A DNA stretch of 64,000 bases from Sorex araneus (Eukaryota; Chordata; Mammalia; Eulipotyphla; Soricidae): NCBI RefSeq assembly GCF_027595985.1, contig NC_073312.1:12839995-12903994 (forward strand). Direction: 5' to 3'. Below are positions 29,620 through 41,200 of this stretch, piece by piece. The translations under genes and the position numbers were made by a program. A model generated the notes under the pieces. The model ran no database searches, was not told the DNA's origin, and was given only the letters and a program-made list of their open reading frames with translations. Positions within the stretch are counted from its first letter, which is position 1. Each line of letters starts with the position of its first letter.

Positions 29620-30002
29620 CCGTGAGCCGCCCTGCTGGGATGGAAGCTGGAGCCTTTTCTGGGGTCGATTCCCGCCCAAAGAGGGAGTTCTGGGGAAGGA
29701 AATGCCACGAGGACATCTCAGCGCCTCTTGCTGTGACAAACGTTTCCCCCCTGCACCTGGCAGGAGCCTTGACTCGGGCAGAGTCCCGTGAAACGGATGC
29801 GCGGCCTGTGTGCTGCGAGGCAAAGCCGACCCGATACCCCTGAGCTAAGGACACATGCTCAGACTCCTGCAGTGTGACAAGCACAGGGGCGCCCCCGGGG
29901 AGGGAGAGTGTGACCTTGGTTTCCCTGGGAGGCTGGGCGAAAGCTGAGTAGACAGGCTTAAACCGCACTGCCTCCCCCCGCCTGGCACTCACCTTAAGAC
30001 CT

Positions 30003-30085
30003 TTTGTTTGGGGGTCACGCCCAGCTATGCTCAGGGCTTGCTCCTAGCTCTGTGCTCAGGGATCACTCTTGGTGGAACTCGGAGC
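30003..30085 (-). mobile_element. SINE fragment
   Basis: GGGGTCACGCCCAGCTATGC ... CAGGGATCACTCTTGGTGG. Confidence 0.6.
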
Positions 30086-30114
30086 AGGGAAGACCTTTTT
30101 CTTCAGAAGAGACT

Positions 30115-30320
30115 GTGCAGGTGTGTGTGCATGTATGTGTGTATGCACATGCGGGTGGCTGTGTGTGCATATGTGTACGTATCTGAGTATGTGTGCACGT
30201 GCATGCATGTATACACAAATGCGCATATGTACATGAATGTGTGCATGGGTGTGGGTGTGTGTGCGTGCATGTGTGCATGGGGTGTGGTGTGTGTGTGTCT
30301 GTGTGTCTGTGTGTGCTTTT
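30115..30320. repeat. (GT)n-rich imperfect microsatellite
   Basis: GTGTGTGCATGTATGTGTGT-type sequence over 200 bases; Z-DNA-prone alternating purine/pyrimidine. Confidence 0.95.
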
Positions 30321-30844
30321 TCAGGCTGAGCAAAGCCACCCAGGCTACATCAGTGGCACCAGGCATTCAACCGCAGTCCGGCCCTGCACCCCTTTTTGAG
30401 CTATCTCCCTGGCCCCCAACAGGGATTCTGGTATCTGTTTTGATATCTGAAAAATCCTTTTTAAAGTCTTGTAAGACTCAAATTGACTGCCTCAGGACTC
30501 TTGGAAGCACAGACATCCTAGAGAAAGCGCACAGAGCCACGGTCCAGAGAACACACCCAGCCCCGCTCCACTTCTAAGCAGCTGGGAAACCACTTCTAAG
30601 CGATGCTGGGCCCCAAGGCAGCAGTGCAAGTCTCTCCGGGGGCCACAGGCTCAGGGCAGACTGAGGAAGGGGCAGTGGAGAGAAAGCTGCCTGGGGCTGC
30701 TGGAAGTGCCTTTTCATCCATGAGTGTTTGTGGGGGGGAGGGGCATCGGTGGGATGGGGGGAGGGTGCTTTGCAGAAGACAGTGTCCTCTGGCCTTTCCA
30801 TCCTAGAGCTTCCTTTTCTTTTCAGACGTTTCCCCCCAGAAGCA

Positions 30845-31078
30845 CTGTCCTCGAGTTGTTCGTAGATTTGCTCGAGCGGGCACCAGTAACATCACCATTG
30901 TGAGACTTGTTACTGTTTTTGGCATATCGAATACGCCACGGGGAGCTTGCCAGGCTCTGCCAAGGGGGCCGGATACTCTCGGTAGCTTGCCGGGCTCTCC
31001 GAGAGGGACAGAGGAATCGAACCCGGGTCGACCACGTGCAAGGCAAACGCCCTACCTGCTGTGCTATCGCTCCAGTCC
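30845..31078 (-). mobile_element. Long-type SINE
   Basis: ATTTGCTCGAGCGGGCACCA ... GCTATCGCTCCAGTCC; near full length. Confidence 0.87.
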
Positions 31079-31559
31079 TCCCCGGAATAAGGACACATAT
31101 TTTCTTACACTGGAGCCGAGGAGAGCTGGAAGTTTTGAGGTACATTTATTAAAGAGACACTCGGGGCTCACGGGCCTTGGCTGCTTTCAGCAGGAAGGCT
31201 GGTGATTTGCAGAGTGTTCGGGGTTCTAGCTATCCTGTCCAGGACACTAGACACGGTCCCCGGGAAAGGCCCTTCGCAGCTGGAGTGCCACCGCTTCTTA
31301 AATAAAAGGGCTGCGCGTGTTCTCTGCTGGGGTCCCCGCTGGTTAGTCTCTACGCGGCAGGGCAGGACGCAGCCCAAGAAGCAGGGCTGGGGTGGCAGGG
31401 GGCTTCCCAACCCTAAAATCATCAGTAAGGACAAACCCCAGGGCCTTCCCGTCGCCCTAAAGCGAGTCCCCTCGGGCTCAGCTTCTGGAAACATCTCCCG
31501 GAGAAACTCATCTGCGGGGGGAAAACTGCAGGCGAGTAACCAGAACACCTGCGTTAGGT

Positions 31560-32400
31560 TTCTAGCCGCAACCGGGCGAGTTTGGGCCGGTTCCCCCAAG
31601 CCTTGATCCCGAAGGCGCAAGTTCCCTCCTGCGGCCGCCGGAGTAGCGGCTCGACGGTGCCGCCGCGTCCCCTCCTCCTTACGCCGCGCTGTCCCCTTAC
31701 CTGCGCTGGGCGCTCCCGCCGCCCCGAGCCGGGCCGCACCCCAGGCGGCTGCGCTGCCCCCGCGGGACGCCGGGCACCGACGGCGGAGAGCAGGCCCCGG
31801 GGGAGGCGCCGGCCAGGGGCGCGCCCGGTGCTGGGGGGCGCCGGGGGGTCCCCGAGTCCCCGCAGCGGCCGCGCTGCCCAGGTGAAGCGCAGACAATGCC
31901 TTGAACAAAGCCCGCGGGGGCGCGCTCGGGGGCCCGGGCGGACGCTCCGGCCGCCGTCGCGCGCGCGGGGAGCCGCTGGAGCGCGGGGCCGGGCCGGGCG
32001 CGGGCGCGGGCCGCGGGCACCACGCGGGGCACAGACTCCGGGCCGGAGGCGGCGGCTGCGCCCGCGGGAGGCCCTGCCCGGGCGGCTGTGCGGGCGGCGC
32101 GCGCCCAGGCTCGGCGCGGGCCAGGGGGCGCTGCAGGCCGGCCGCAGGGGCGCGGGAGCCACGTGGGACACCTGTGCGGCTTCCCGGGAGGCGCGGGGCG
32201 TGGCGCCCGGGCCCGGCCCAGGTGGGCAGGTGGGCGGAGGCGCCGATCCCCGGGGCCGGGCGGCCGGGCGCGCTGTGCCTGCCGACGTGAGTCAGTGACG
32301 GCCTGCAGTTGCGGCTCCGACCCGTGCCAGACTGTTTGCTTTGGCAGAGTTTTGTCGCGGCGGCCCCCCCCCCCCCATCCCCGCTCGCTTGGCTCTTCTA
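31560..32400 (-). promoter_or_regulatory. CpG island, probable VWA2 promoter
   Basis: About 840 bases of very high GC with dense CpG (for example 31,900-32,130), unlike the flanks, which fall to AT-rich by 32,500. It contains a consensus AP-1 site TGAGTCA at 32288-32294 and several GGGCGG-like Sp1 boxes, and no TATA box was seen. It sits where the VWA2 first exon is expected. Long open frames here reflect GC content only. Confidence 0.75.
31701..31900 (-). other. VWA2: VWA2 5' non-coding exon (probable; 5' edge not defined)
   Basis: Within the CpG island, minus strand, an excellent donor CAG|GTAAGGG follows 31701. Coding exon 1 has an acceptor nine bases before its ATG, so an upstream untranslated exon is required, and this is the best donor in a promoter-like context. 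The transcription start is not visible; 31,900 is a placeholder. Confidence 0.55.
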
Positions 32401-33019
32401 TGACCGCTCCTGAGGGTACCAGCGGGCCTGTGGACCGCATCCTCGGGGAAGCACGGAGGGGGGTCCCAGCATTTTAAACTGTTAGTGATTCAATGGCTAG
32501 CTCAATGCCTAGCGCGCAGCGCTCAAGCAAGGATGGTTAGGGCTGCCTAGAGTTTTCGCACTTCAGACTTCAGCAAGCAAACTGAGAAACCACTTATTCT
32601 GCTCACAGAGATAATCATCGCTGCATTAGCCCATGCTTTCCCACTCCCGTTCTCCTGAGATAAAGATCAACACATTCTTTTAGTTCGATTTTATTGTGTC
32701 CTAACTACTTTTACCATTTCCCTTCTTAAACTCGTTTTTTTTGCAACTCCTAGTTTTTATCTGCTACTGCTCAACTCTTCACTTTAATTATGAAGTTACA
32801 GGTTTCTGTTATGGCCCAGTTGCTTCCTTGGGATAAACTGCAAACAGCAAACTTCCTAGGCTGGGGCAATTGTGATCAAAGGCTTTAGTTGGGTGAGCAG
32901 TGGGGGGTCGCCCTCTGGTTAATTAGCGGATCTTTCAGGAGTGTTGTTGAGCCCACTAGTTAATTTCTGTGGCTGACAACCTCATAGTGACAATTTCTAC
33001 AGCCTCTAGTGGTAAGAAT

Positions 33020-33165
33020 CCTGGTGCTGAGGTTGAAGTGCTTGCCTTGACGCGACCCATCCTGGTTCCATTCCCGCACCACATTAAGTCTCGGACTGCT
33101 ACCAGGCATGACCCCTGAGCAGCCAGGCCTATCCCCTGAACACTGATGCGTGACCTAAACCCCAC
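33020..33165 (+). mobile_element. Old diverged SINE
   Basis: CATCCTGGTTCCATTCCCGC then GCATGACCCCTGAGCAGCC. Confidence 0.5.
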
Positions 33166-33229
33166 TCTCCCATGGGAGTCCAATGCCATAGCCACCACCG
33201 TTCCAGGGACCCGCCTCCCCTTCCTCCTC

Positions 33230-34150
33230 TCTCCACCCCCCTACGCTCCAGGTAAGCTCAGATATGTAGATCAAGTGTCAGTTCTCTTGCCTTTGGCCAT
33301 TTGTTGTTCCCTTACTGTTTCTTTATACTCCAGATCACTGTTCTCCACGTGGCATTGTGAGATGCTCTAGTCCAACCACGTGGTGGCAGTGTGGCAGGAT
33401 TTTCCTATAGCTGAGTGGTATTCCACTGCGTCTATGAACACTTTATCCACTCATCTGGTCTTGGGATCTTGGGTTGTTTCCAGATCTTGGCCGTTGCGAA
33501 TAGTGCCACAATGAATATAGGGGCACAAATGTCTCTCCAAGAAGTGTTTTTTGGGCCCTTGGTGTAGATGCCGGTAAGTGGAATCACTAAGTCGCATGGA
33601 AGCTGTTCTTAAGGTTTCTGAGAAGTGTCCATATAAAACAGGTAACATTTTAAAAATCACTGATTTAGTCACTGCTCATTGAGTTTTTAGACACCGTTTT
33701 AGCATGGATCCACCATGTGTAGACTTGCCTCCACCTCTGCATTCAGGTTCCCTCCCACCCCCTCAGCCCGCCCTCCTGACAGGTACCTTGAAAGTTCTGT
33801 TGTTCTCCTGCTCTGTGGTTTGGATATTTAGCTCTATCATTCTGTGATGCTGCCCATGTACCTGAGTCCCCTGACCCCCACTGAACTCATCTGTCTCTTC
33901 TTCCCACCCCTCTGCTCTAGTTCTTTCCTTCTCCCTATAGTCTGGGGTTAAGGGTGATCTTGACATCCCCTTTCAATCCACTGCATTTTCTTCATCTAGT
34001 GCCTCTACCACATACTGAGATCTTGTTTATCCTTTTTCTTCTGGCTTACTTCATTTAACATCCTTCCAGTTACATGTTGCTGCAAACTGCATGATTCCAT
34101 CATTCCTTACAGTATAGTATTCCACTGTATCTGAAAATCCCATCTAAAAA
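33230..34150 (-). mobile_element. LINE-1 3' region fragments, antisense
   Basis: GAGTGGTATTCCACTGCGTC, TTGCGAATAGTGCCACAATG and TTCTGGCTTACTTCATTTAAC are typical antisense L1 ORF2 end / 3'UTR phrases. Order suggests two fragments. No intact ORF. Confidence 0.7.
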
Positions 34151-34259
34151 TATAGAACTTTTAAAACCTAGTCAGAAGATTTGGTGACAGTATGAGTATT
34201 AACAGTATTAACCCAGGGTATAGTTAACACTTCTACTTGAGACTAGTGCTACAGATTAG

Positions 34260-34365
34260 AACTTCAGAAGGAACAGGTTAATGGGCATGCTTTACATGTT
34301 GGAGGCCCAGGGAGATCCCATGTGGTCCTCCAAGCACCACCAGATGTGGCCCCGAAACAAGTATT
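34260..34365 (+). mobile_element. Old SINE fragment
   Basis: GGAGATCCCATGTGGTCCTC then CAAGCACCACCAGATGTGGC. Confidence 0.45.
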
Positions 34366-34604
34366 TTTATAAAGAAGTTAGCAAAATGCTAACACTAAGA
34401 ACACAAGGGAAATCTGACTGTGCAGTGGTGGGACTGTATTGGGCAATGCAGAGTAACTTCATTCAACATCACTCTGAATGTGAGAAAAAAAATCAATCTA
34501 ACAGAAGACCTGATACACATTACCATAAGACAGAAGAAGGTTGTTTCTCTCATGAACTGATGATATCTCTTAGGTGATCAGTCTGAAAAATAAGGTTTTT
34601 TTTT

Positions 34605-34770
34605 TATATTAGGGCCACATGCATAGAGGTAGGGGCAACTCCTGATACCTAGTCTCTGGCACGAGCCTCATGGCTCAATGTCCAGAACTGTGGCCGAGAT
34701 TAAAGCAAGGGCCCCACAGAAGCTAGTAACATGGTCGCTCCTACCATTTTTCAGCTACATCCCTGACCCC
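34605..34770 (-). mobile_element. Old diverged SINE
   Basis: GGGCCACATGCATAGAGGTA with CAACTCCTGATACC and a decayed head ending CATCCCTGACCCC. Confidence 0.35.
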
Positions 34771-35254
34771 AGTCAATGTGTTATGTCTAATCTACACTGT
34801 TAAATGTATATTCCGTGCTTGAGAAAACAGTAAGTTATATCCACCATAAAAAAGTTTAAGTGGCTACAGAGCTAGACAGGCCTGGTAATGGCAGAAGCAG
34901 AGAAATGTCCCTGCTGGAGAATCCAGGAAGAAACTGAGTTCACAGGCAAAGGCAAAGGCATCCAAGGCTGGGTAGAGAGGACGATGCTGACTGATGAGTT
35001 CTGAGTGATGGGGAAATAAGAGCAGAGACCAAAAAGCAACACAAACCAAACATTTATTATGTGGAAGAGGTGGGGGATGTCAGGGAGAGCACGAAACTTT
35101 TTATGAAATGTTTCAAACATTCAGAAAAGTCCAAAAAGAAATATGTATTCCTTAACTACATTTATCTTGTATCAACATGGAGCCCTATTTTCTCCAATAC
35201 TTTAAAGTATTGAAGAAAAACACTAAAGTATTTCTTCAGCACTTTTAATAAAAA

Positions 35255-35435
35255 GTTAAATATGGGCAGAAGCAATAGTACAGCAGGTAGGATGCTTGCT
35301 TTGCACGCAGTAGACCAGGGTTCAATCCCTGGGACCCCATAAGGTCCTCCCGAGCCCCACCAGGAGTGATCCCTGAGTGCAGAGCCAGGAGTAAGCCCTG
35401 GTCATCACCAGGAGTGCCCCCCTCCCCCCCAAAAG
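35255..35435 (+). mobile_element. tRNA-derived SINE
   Basis: AGCAATAGTACAGCAGGTAG, GGGTTCAATCCCTGGGACCC. Confidence 0.85.
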
Positions 35436-36471
35436 TTATACATGCAGTAGAAATCCCGTGTATACCCCCTTCCCAATATCCCCATGAATTCAGTATTACT
35501 CTTTTATGGAAGAATTTAGTGGGACGGGGGGAATGAAACTACCCAACCTAATAAAGAGGGGCAATGAAACAAAACTGTAAGCTTGAAACGTCATCAAAGC
35601 AGACAAAAGGTTCCAATAGACCAAAACCCAGACACTGTCTCTCCTCTAAGCCTGGCACTCGCTGTCTTCTTCCTCACATAAGAGCTTATCTCCAAGACAG
35701 ACTGCTTCTGAAAGAGAAAAAGCAGAGATCATTATGCCTCATAGGAACAGAACAATCCCTTTGCTCAATTTCTATTTCAAATACAAAGCAACTAGGAATC
35801 TTCAATTGAAACGATGAAATGACCCCTTGAGGGGTTGGGGGGTGCTGAACCTCCCCAGAATCGACAGCTGTGTTCTGCATGCCCGCTGCTCTCTGCAAGC
35901 TCAGTGAGAACTCTGTGCGCATTCTTTCCACTGCAATATATCCTACTGGTATGTTGAAGTTCTCAGCACATTCGAGCAACACATTAGCTTCATATTTTGT
36001 TCACCACTGCCACACTGTATTTCCAGCTTAGCAATTTTACAGTCTTAAATCAAATTTCTCCAGAGATGATGCAACACTATTTAGAAACCACCTTCTCTAC
36101 CCCTGGGAAGAATGGTTTAAAAGAATAGCCCTTCAGTGACATTTCTCGACCACAAGGGGGGGTGCGTGTGCTCAAGCAGACATGAATGCTTGTTCTTGGA
36201 GTGACAGAGACCCTGCAAAAATGGGGTTGATAAAAACAAACAGCAGCCTGGCACGGGACAGCAGAGAAAAAGTACTTTGCAGGCCTCGACCTATTTGCCA
36301 GTCTGGGTCTGTGATGTGGGAGGCTGGGGGACATTTAACCTCACTCAAACTCTGCTTCCTCAATCTACAACATGGGGTCTCCTTTCCTTTCGAGGGTAAT
36401 TATGTGACAGTCAAGTGCCTGATTGCAGAAATGTAGTACATTGCACTACAATGTCACTACCCAAATATAAA

Positions 36472-36648
36472 ATTTTTTTTTTTTGCTTTTTTGGGTCACA
36501 CCTAGTGATGCTCAGGGGTTACTCCTGGCTTTGCACTCAGGAACTGCTCCTGGCAGTGCTTGGGGGACCATATGGGATGCCGGGGATCGAACCCGGGTCG
36601 GCCGCATGCAAGGAAAATGCCCTACCCGCTGTACTATCGCTCCGGCCC
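36472..36648 (-). mobile_element. tRNA-derived SINE, full length
   Basis: T tract to CGCTCCGGCCC; flanked by CAAATATA on both sides. Confidence 0.9.
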
Positions 36649-37059
36649 ACAAATATAAGGTATTTTTCTATATTCAAATGTGGACAAAATGTGTATTCAA
36701 AGCTGCAGCAGGAGAAAAGCCTGCTCAACTATTATGCCTTAAATGAAGCCAGGTTGTAACCTGTGTGGGTTTTAGGTAATGTCTTCAATCTATTTAGAAC
36801 AAAAAACATAAATTTCACCTAAAATTGTGTGTAATCACTCTCACAATGTCCTTATTTTTTAAAATCCTATTATACCAATATAAAAATAAAGCACACGTAA
36901 GTTAGCCAACCTTATTAAAAACATGGCACTAGAACTAATGTTAACTAGATGTTAATGTTACCGTATAATGTTCCATCATTTGTGAGACCAAAATCATTTA
37001 AGAATTTTTAAATTCAAGTACACAAAACATTCAGAATTAAAGCTGCAATTACAATTGTA

Positions 37060-38119
37060 AAGTACGCATTTATTAAAAAAACTTGTAAGAGGGCAATAAA
37101 TCATCAGCTACCAATCTTAATGACATCTGCTGGCTGTATGCAAATGTCCAACTGAAACTGCACTTCTGGGGGCCTGGAGTGAGAGTACAGGGGTAGGGCA
37201 TTTGCTTTGTGTAAGGCCGACCCAAGTTCCATTCTTGGCATCTCATATGGTCCCCTGAGCACCACCAGGTGTAAAGCTACCTATCTTAATGACATCTGCT
37301 GGGAATTCAAAACTTGGCTGTTCAGTGAGAGAGGCGCATGGGCACATGGGTCACGTGGGCACACGGGAGGCTCACAGGGCTGAGTAACCCCTGAGCATCA
37401 CAAGTATGACCCCCAAAGAATAAAAACCAAAAACAAAAGAAAACAGCACTTTAACCAACAAGACCCAGCATATTAACTAAATCAAAGTTCCTCTAGTTGG
37501 AGCTTGAATATAATCAACTCAAAATTGTTAAGAATGATTCCATTTGGCTCAACCGTCCTGATTGGCTATTGATCAGAAACTTACTCCTCAGTGTAGAACA
37601 AAGCATTTCAGAGGCCAATGGGGAAGGAATATGTTAAGAATTGAATCATGTCTTCAAAAGTTACTCATATTATCAGGATCAAAAGGAAGAGCCTGTTGTA
37701 TCCTGAAAAGAAATATAGCACCAATACAGCCCGCTTGGCATTCCTGGCCCCTTAGAACCTTGCCACGGATAATAATGAGCTGTTTTAATTGATTTAGGAA
37801 TTCACACACCAGTGAATTAATTTCATGTATCTACGTGAAGAATCTGAGGTTAAGCTTTGCCTCAACAATGCCTGACCAGCCCTCCCCCAGGTCAGTGACA
37901 TGAGCATTCTGGAAATGAAGCTACACGTGAATGATGAGTCGAGGGGTTGCAGAGGACGACCACCCCATCAAACTGAGTGAGGGGGGACAAGTTCATGCCA
38001 GTCAGCCAGAGTCACCACAGCACAAACGGCCCAAGCTCAAGCCTGAAGATCCATCAGATCTATCCGACCCGCATGCTGGGGTGCCCTTGTAGTAGCAAAA
38101 AACTTCAAATTTAACTTAC
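37060..38119 (-). other. TDRD1: TDRD1 3'UTR and candidate poly(A) signals
   Basis: Sequence after the TDRD1 stop. On the minus strand an ATTAAA lies at 37784-37789 and a canonical AATAAA at 37069-37074. Which is used cannot be told from sequence. The stretch also holds a degraded SINE near 37,170-37,275. Confidence 0.35.
37170..37275 (+). mobile_element. SINE fragment
   Basis: GGGGCCTGGAGTGAGAGTAC ... CCCCTGAGCACCACCAGGTG; a further fragment near 37,385-37,430. Confidence 0.65.
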
Positions 38120-38212
38120 TTAACTTTTTAACAGTTTTTTCATTTCAATAAATTTATTCTGATTGATTGGATTGTTTAAGAGGAAAAGAAGAATCTGTTC
38201 ATGTTTCTCAAC
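38120..38212 (-). CDS. TDRD1: TDRD1 exon v (terminal coding exon)
   Basis: [20 protein letters not shown] then [10 protein letters not shown] and stop TAA at 38122-38120. Acceptor CACAG. Matches the human C-terminus almost residue for residue. Confidence 0.96.
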   Translation of the reverse strand, partial: VEKHEQILLFLLNNPINQNKFIEMKKLLKS

Positions 38213-41200
38213 CTGTGGGTAAGAAAGTAAACAATATTATCTCATCTCTGGAAATGTCTCAAAGTGTAACCCGCCTGCAAAGCAGCTCTCCCTACCTGTT
38301 TCTGCAGTTCCGTGCAGCAGCAGTTCATCTTCTGCGTCCCTTCTAAAAGCCAACACGAAAGGCCGTCAGAGAACCTGGTGTCTAACAGCCCCTCAAGCCC
38401 AGGCGCCAGCTCATGGCACTTGACCCACTGTAACGCTCTCTGCTGCGTCCCTATAGTCCCTCCTCACCTAGAGTTTACGCCTTTGGACTCTCATGGGCAG
38501 AACTTCTTTTTGGTTGAGGGCATTAATAAAAAATCACCTCATGAGATACACGTCTATCTTAAAAACGCGCTTCTCGCTCTGAAAAAGCATCCGAAATGAG
38601 CCGAAGGCCATTCCGAATGCCTGATGTTTCCCAAGTTCTCGGGATCAAGTCTACAACACCATGGCCAAGCCTTGACCTGGGGCCAACTTAGAACAGGAGA
38701 CGGGCTCCGGCTAGCTGCTTCCTGGAAGGCAGCATGAAGGCTGCCCCTGGGCTGTGAGAAAGGCAGACAGACAGAAGGACCATGGGCCTGGAGGAGGGAA
38801 GACCAGGCCAACTAATTGCACTGCATGAGTTATTAAACTTGAAGAAATACCTTTATTTAAAGCAATCTGCTTTGTAGGTGTGATGGATTTTGCCAGACCA
38901 TACATCACCAGCTTATCAGCTATGTTGACAGTACCATTTTCAGAATATTTCTCAACTGACACTGCGTGAACATTCTTCATAATTCCTTTTATAGAGAGCT
39001 TTACATTTTGATTCAACATTAAATTTTTTAATAGTTCAATTATTAATTGAGAACAGTTTCCATTCAACTCCATTAGTCCTGGGGAGAAAAAAAAATCCGT
39101 AGTAGAATCTTTAAGTTCCTTAAATGTCATTTATATAAATGTTCTAAGAATAACAAAAGGCTGGCATTTAACCAGGATTTGGCAAGTTCTGGTGTCCTAT
39201 TGCTGCTGCATTGACAAAACCCTAACTTATTCAACACATATTCATTTCTTACTACTCTAAGGCAAATGCTTAGTCTTAGAGTAGCTAGGGAGCAACAAGC
39301 TGACAAAGACACACTGCCTTCATGAATACCTAAAATGAGAAGCAAACAGAAACATTAGACCGTCGTCTTCCATTCTTTCGGAAGAGAGGTGTGAGAGCAG
39401 AGAGGCTTCGCATGCACTGACAGGCCCCACTTGACCATCCTAGCCCAGCTCCTCACTAGTTTTTTTATTGCAGGGTCAAGCACCATCTCTCGAACGAATT
39501 GAGGGAATTCGTGAATCCAGAGAATAAAAAAGGACTAACTGAATAGGGCTTTGGGGAAAGTGAAATTATGATACAATTTCATTAACATGTTTGGTTCTGT
39601 CTTTAAACTATAAAACAGAGGGGAGGGAAAAATCCCTCAGAGAACCAAATTAGCAAGTGACTTGTCACCTTCAAGGGAGCATTTGATGATCTGGAAAGGG
39701 AGCTCCAGGTGGCTGGCAGAGATGGGCTGCACCCTGGAGAGCGGGAGCATCTCAATGTTCCCGTAGTCGGCATACAGCACTTTCACGTCTGCCTCGGACG
39801 CCCCCAGCACAATGGCCCGGTACCAGAAATCATCACCTGAAAATTGAACAGTATCGTGGGTGCGCAGTTACGTTCCAGGATGTCCCTCCACCTCTCATTT
39901 AGCTACTCAGAACTGACAATCCTTAGAAATCCACACTAACATTTCTAAGGCAAATAATACCTCAGTTCCTATCAGAGCACATGCAGAGACAACCACTGGG
40001 CTGAACAGGAGAAAGGCCTAAGCCACAAGGAGAGGGAGTGAGGAAAAGGAGGGTCCTTTGAGGCAGTTGGAAAGCAGATGCAGGACTGGAAATGAGTGAG
40101 CAGAGCCCCACTGAAGCAAGGCCCGGGGAGGCTGAGGAACAGAGCCCGGGTGGGGGGCAGCACCCATCACCCCAAGCACTCGGGCTGTGCCATTGGTGCA
40201 ACCCATTCAACAAGGCCCAAGAGGGAGTACAAGGACTACGGCCAACTGCTTCGCATGCAACTGACCCCAGTTCTCTCGGTCTTTGGAGCCCCACCAGAAG
40301 TGATCCCTGAGCACAGAGCCAAGAGGAAGCCCTAAGAAAAGCTAGGTGTGGGTCCCTCCTCCCAAAAAACTTGACCATCAGAATTCCCAGGAAAGGGCCA
40401 GAAAGACAGAATACAGCGGGTAGGCCTTGCAAGCAGCAGACCGGGTTCAATCCCATATGGCCCCAAGTACCAGGAGCAATCCCTGGGCACAGAGCCAGGA
40501 ATGATCCCTATTATTGGGAAGGCAGGATAGGTCTTCCCCTCAAAGACTTCCGAATTCCCAGGGAAGTGGCCAAAGCGATAATACAGTGGTTCAATTTCCA
40601 GCAACCATATATCCCCGCCATCAACATTGCCAGGAGTAATCCCTGAGCACAAAACCAGGAGTAAGCTCTGAGTACTGTCAGGTATGGCACCCAAACAAAA
40701 ACAAAACAAATTTAAAACTTAAAAACAGAATTCCCAGATAAATGGGGGAGAGCAGATGACCCTACAGTGAAGGTTCCCGGAGGACAAGCTGTCCTCTTAG
40801 ACGTTTCTACTATGTCAAAGGATCACCAAATAAACACTGAAGGATCACCTAGTTCTTGCAGAAAGCCTGTAAGATGAGTGAGCTGATTCAATCAAACAAG
40901 TAAGAACTCAAGGACACAGACAGGGGGGAAGAGGAGGAAAATGGTAAGAATATTCTAAAAAGAAATAATCATGTACCCTTGAAACAAAATCAGCATGAAA
41001 AGCACCTACTAAGATCAAACAAGTGATTTAAACAAGAAATAAGGTATCAGAGATACACTGGGGAAAAATGCTGCATGATAAAAATGAAGAAATATCTTGA
41101 AAATAGAAGAGGAAATTTAGCATTAAGGAAATTTAGCATGAGTTTGAGTACTTGGGAGTTTCTAAGGTAGCAGGAAATGAAAGGAAGGAATAAATATATT

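Larger units (their letters stand above)
32401..37060. other. Intergenic spacer between VWA2 promoter and TDRD1 3' end
   Basis: No conserved open frame or exon seen on either strand. Contains AT-rich unique sequence, L1 fragments (33,230-34,150) and several SINEs. Confidence 0.7.

Noticed and set aside
31168-32477. Several open frames of 130-250 codons on both strands in the CpG island
   Set aside because: Arg/Pro/Ala/Gly-rich products in all frames are expected from GC content; no domain and no match to a known neighbour gene.
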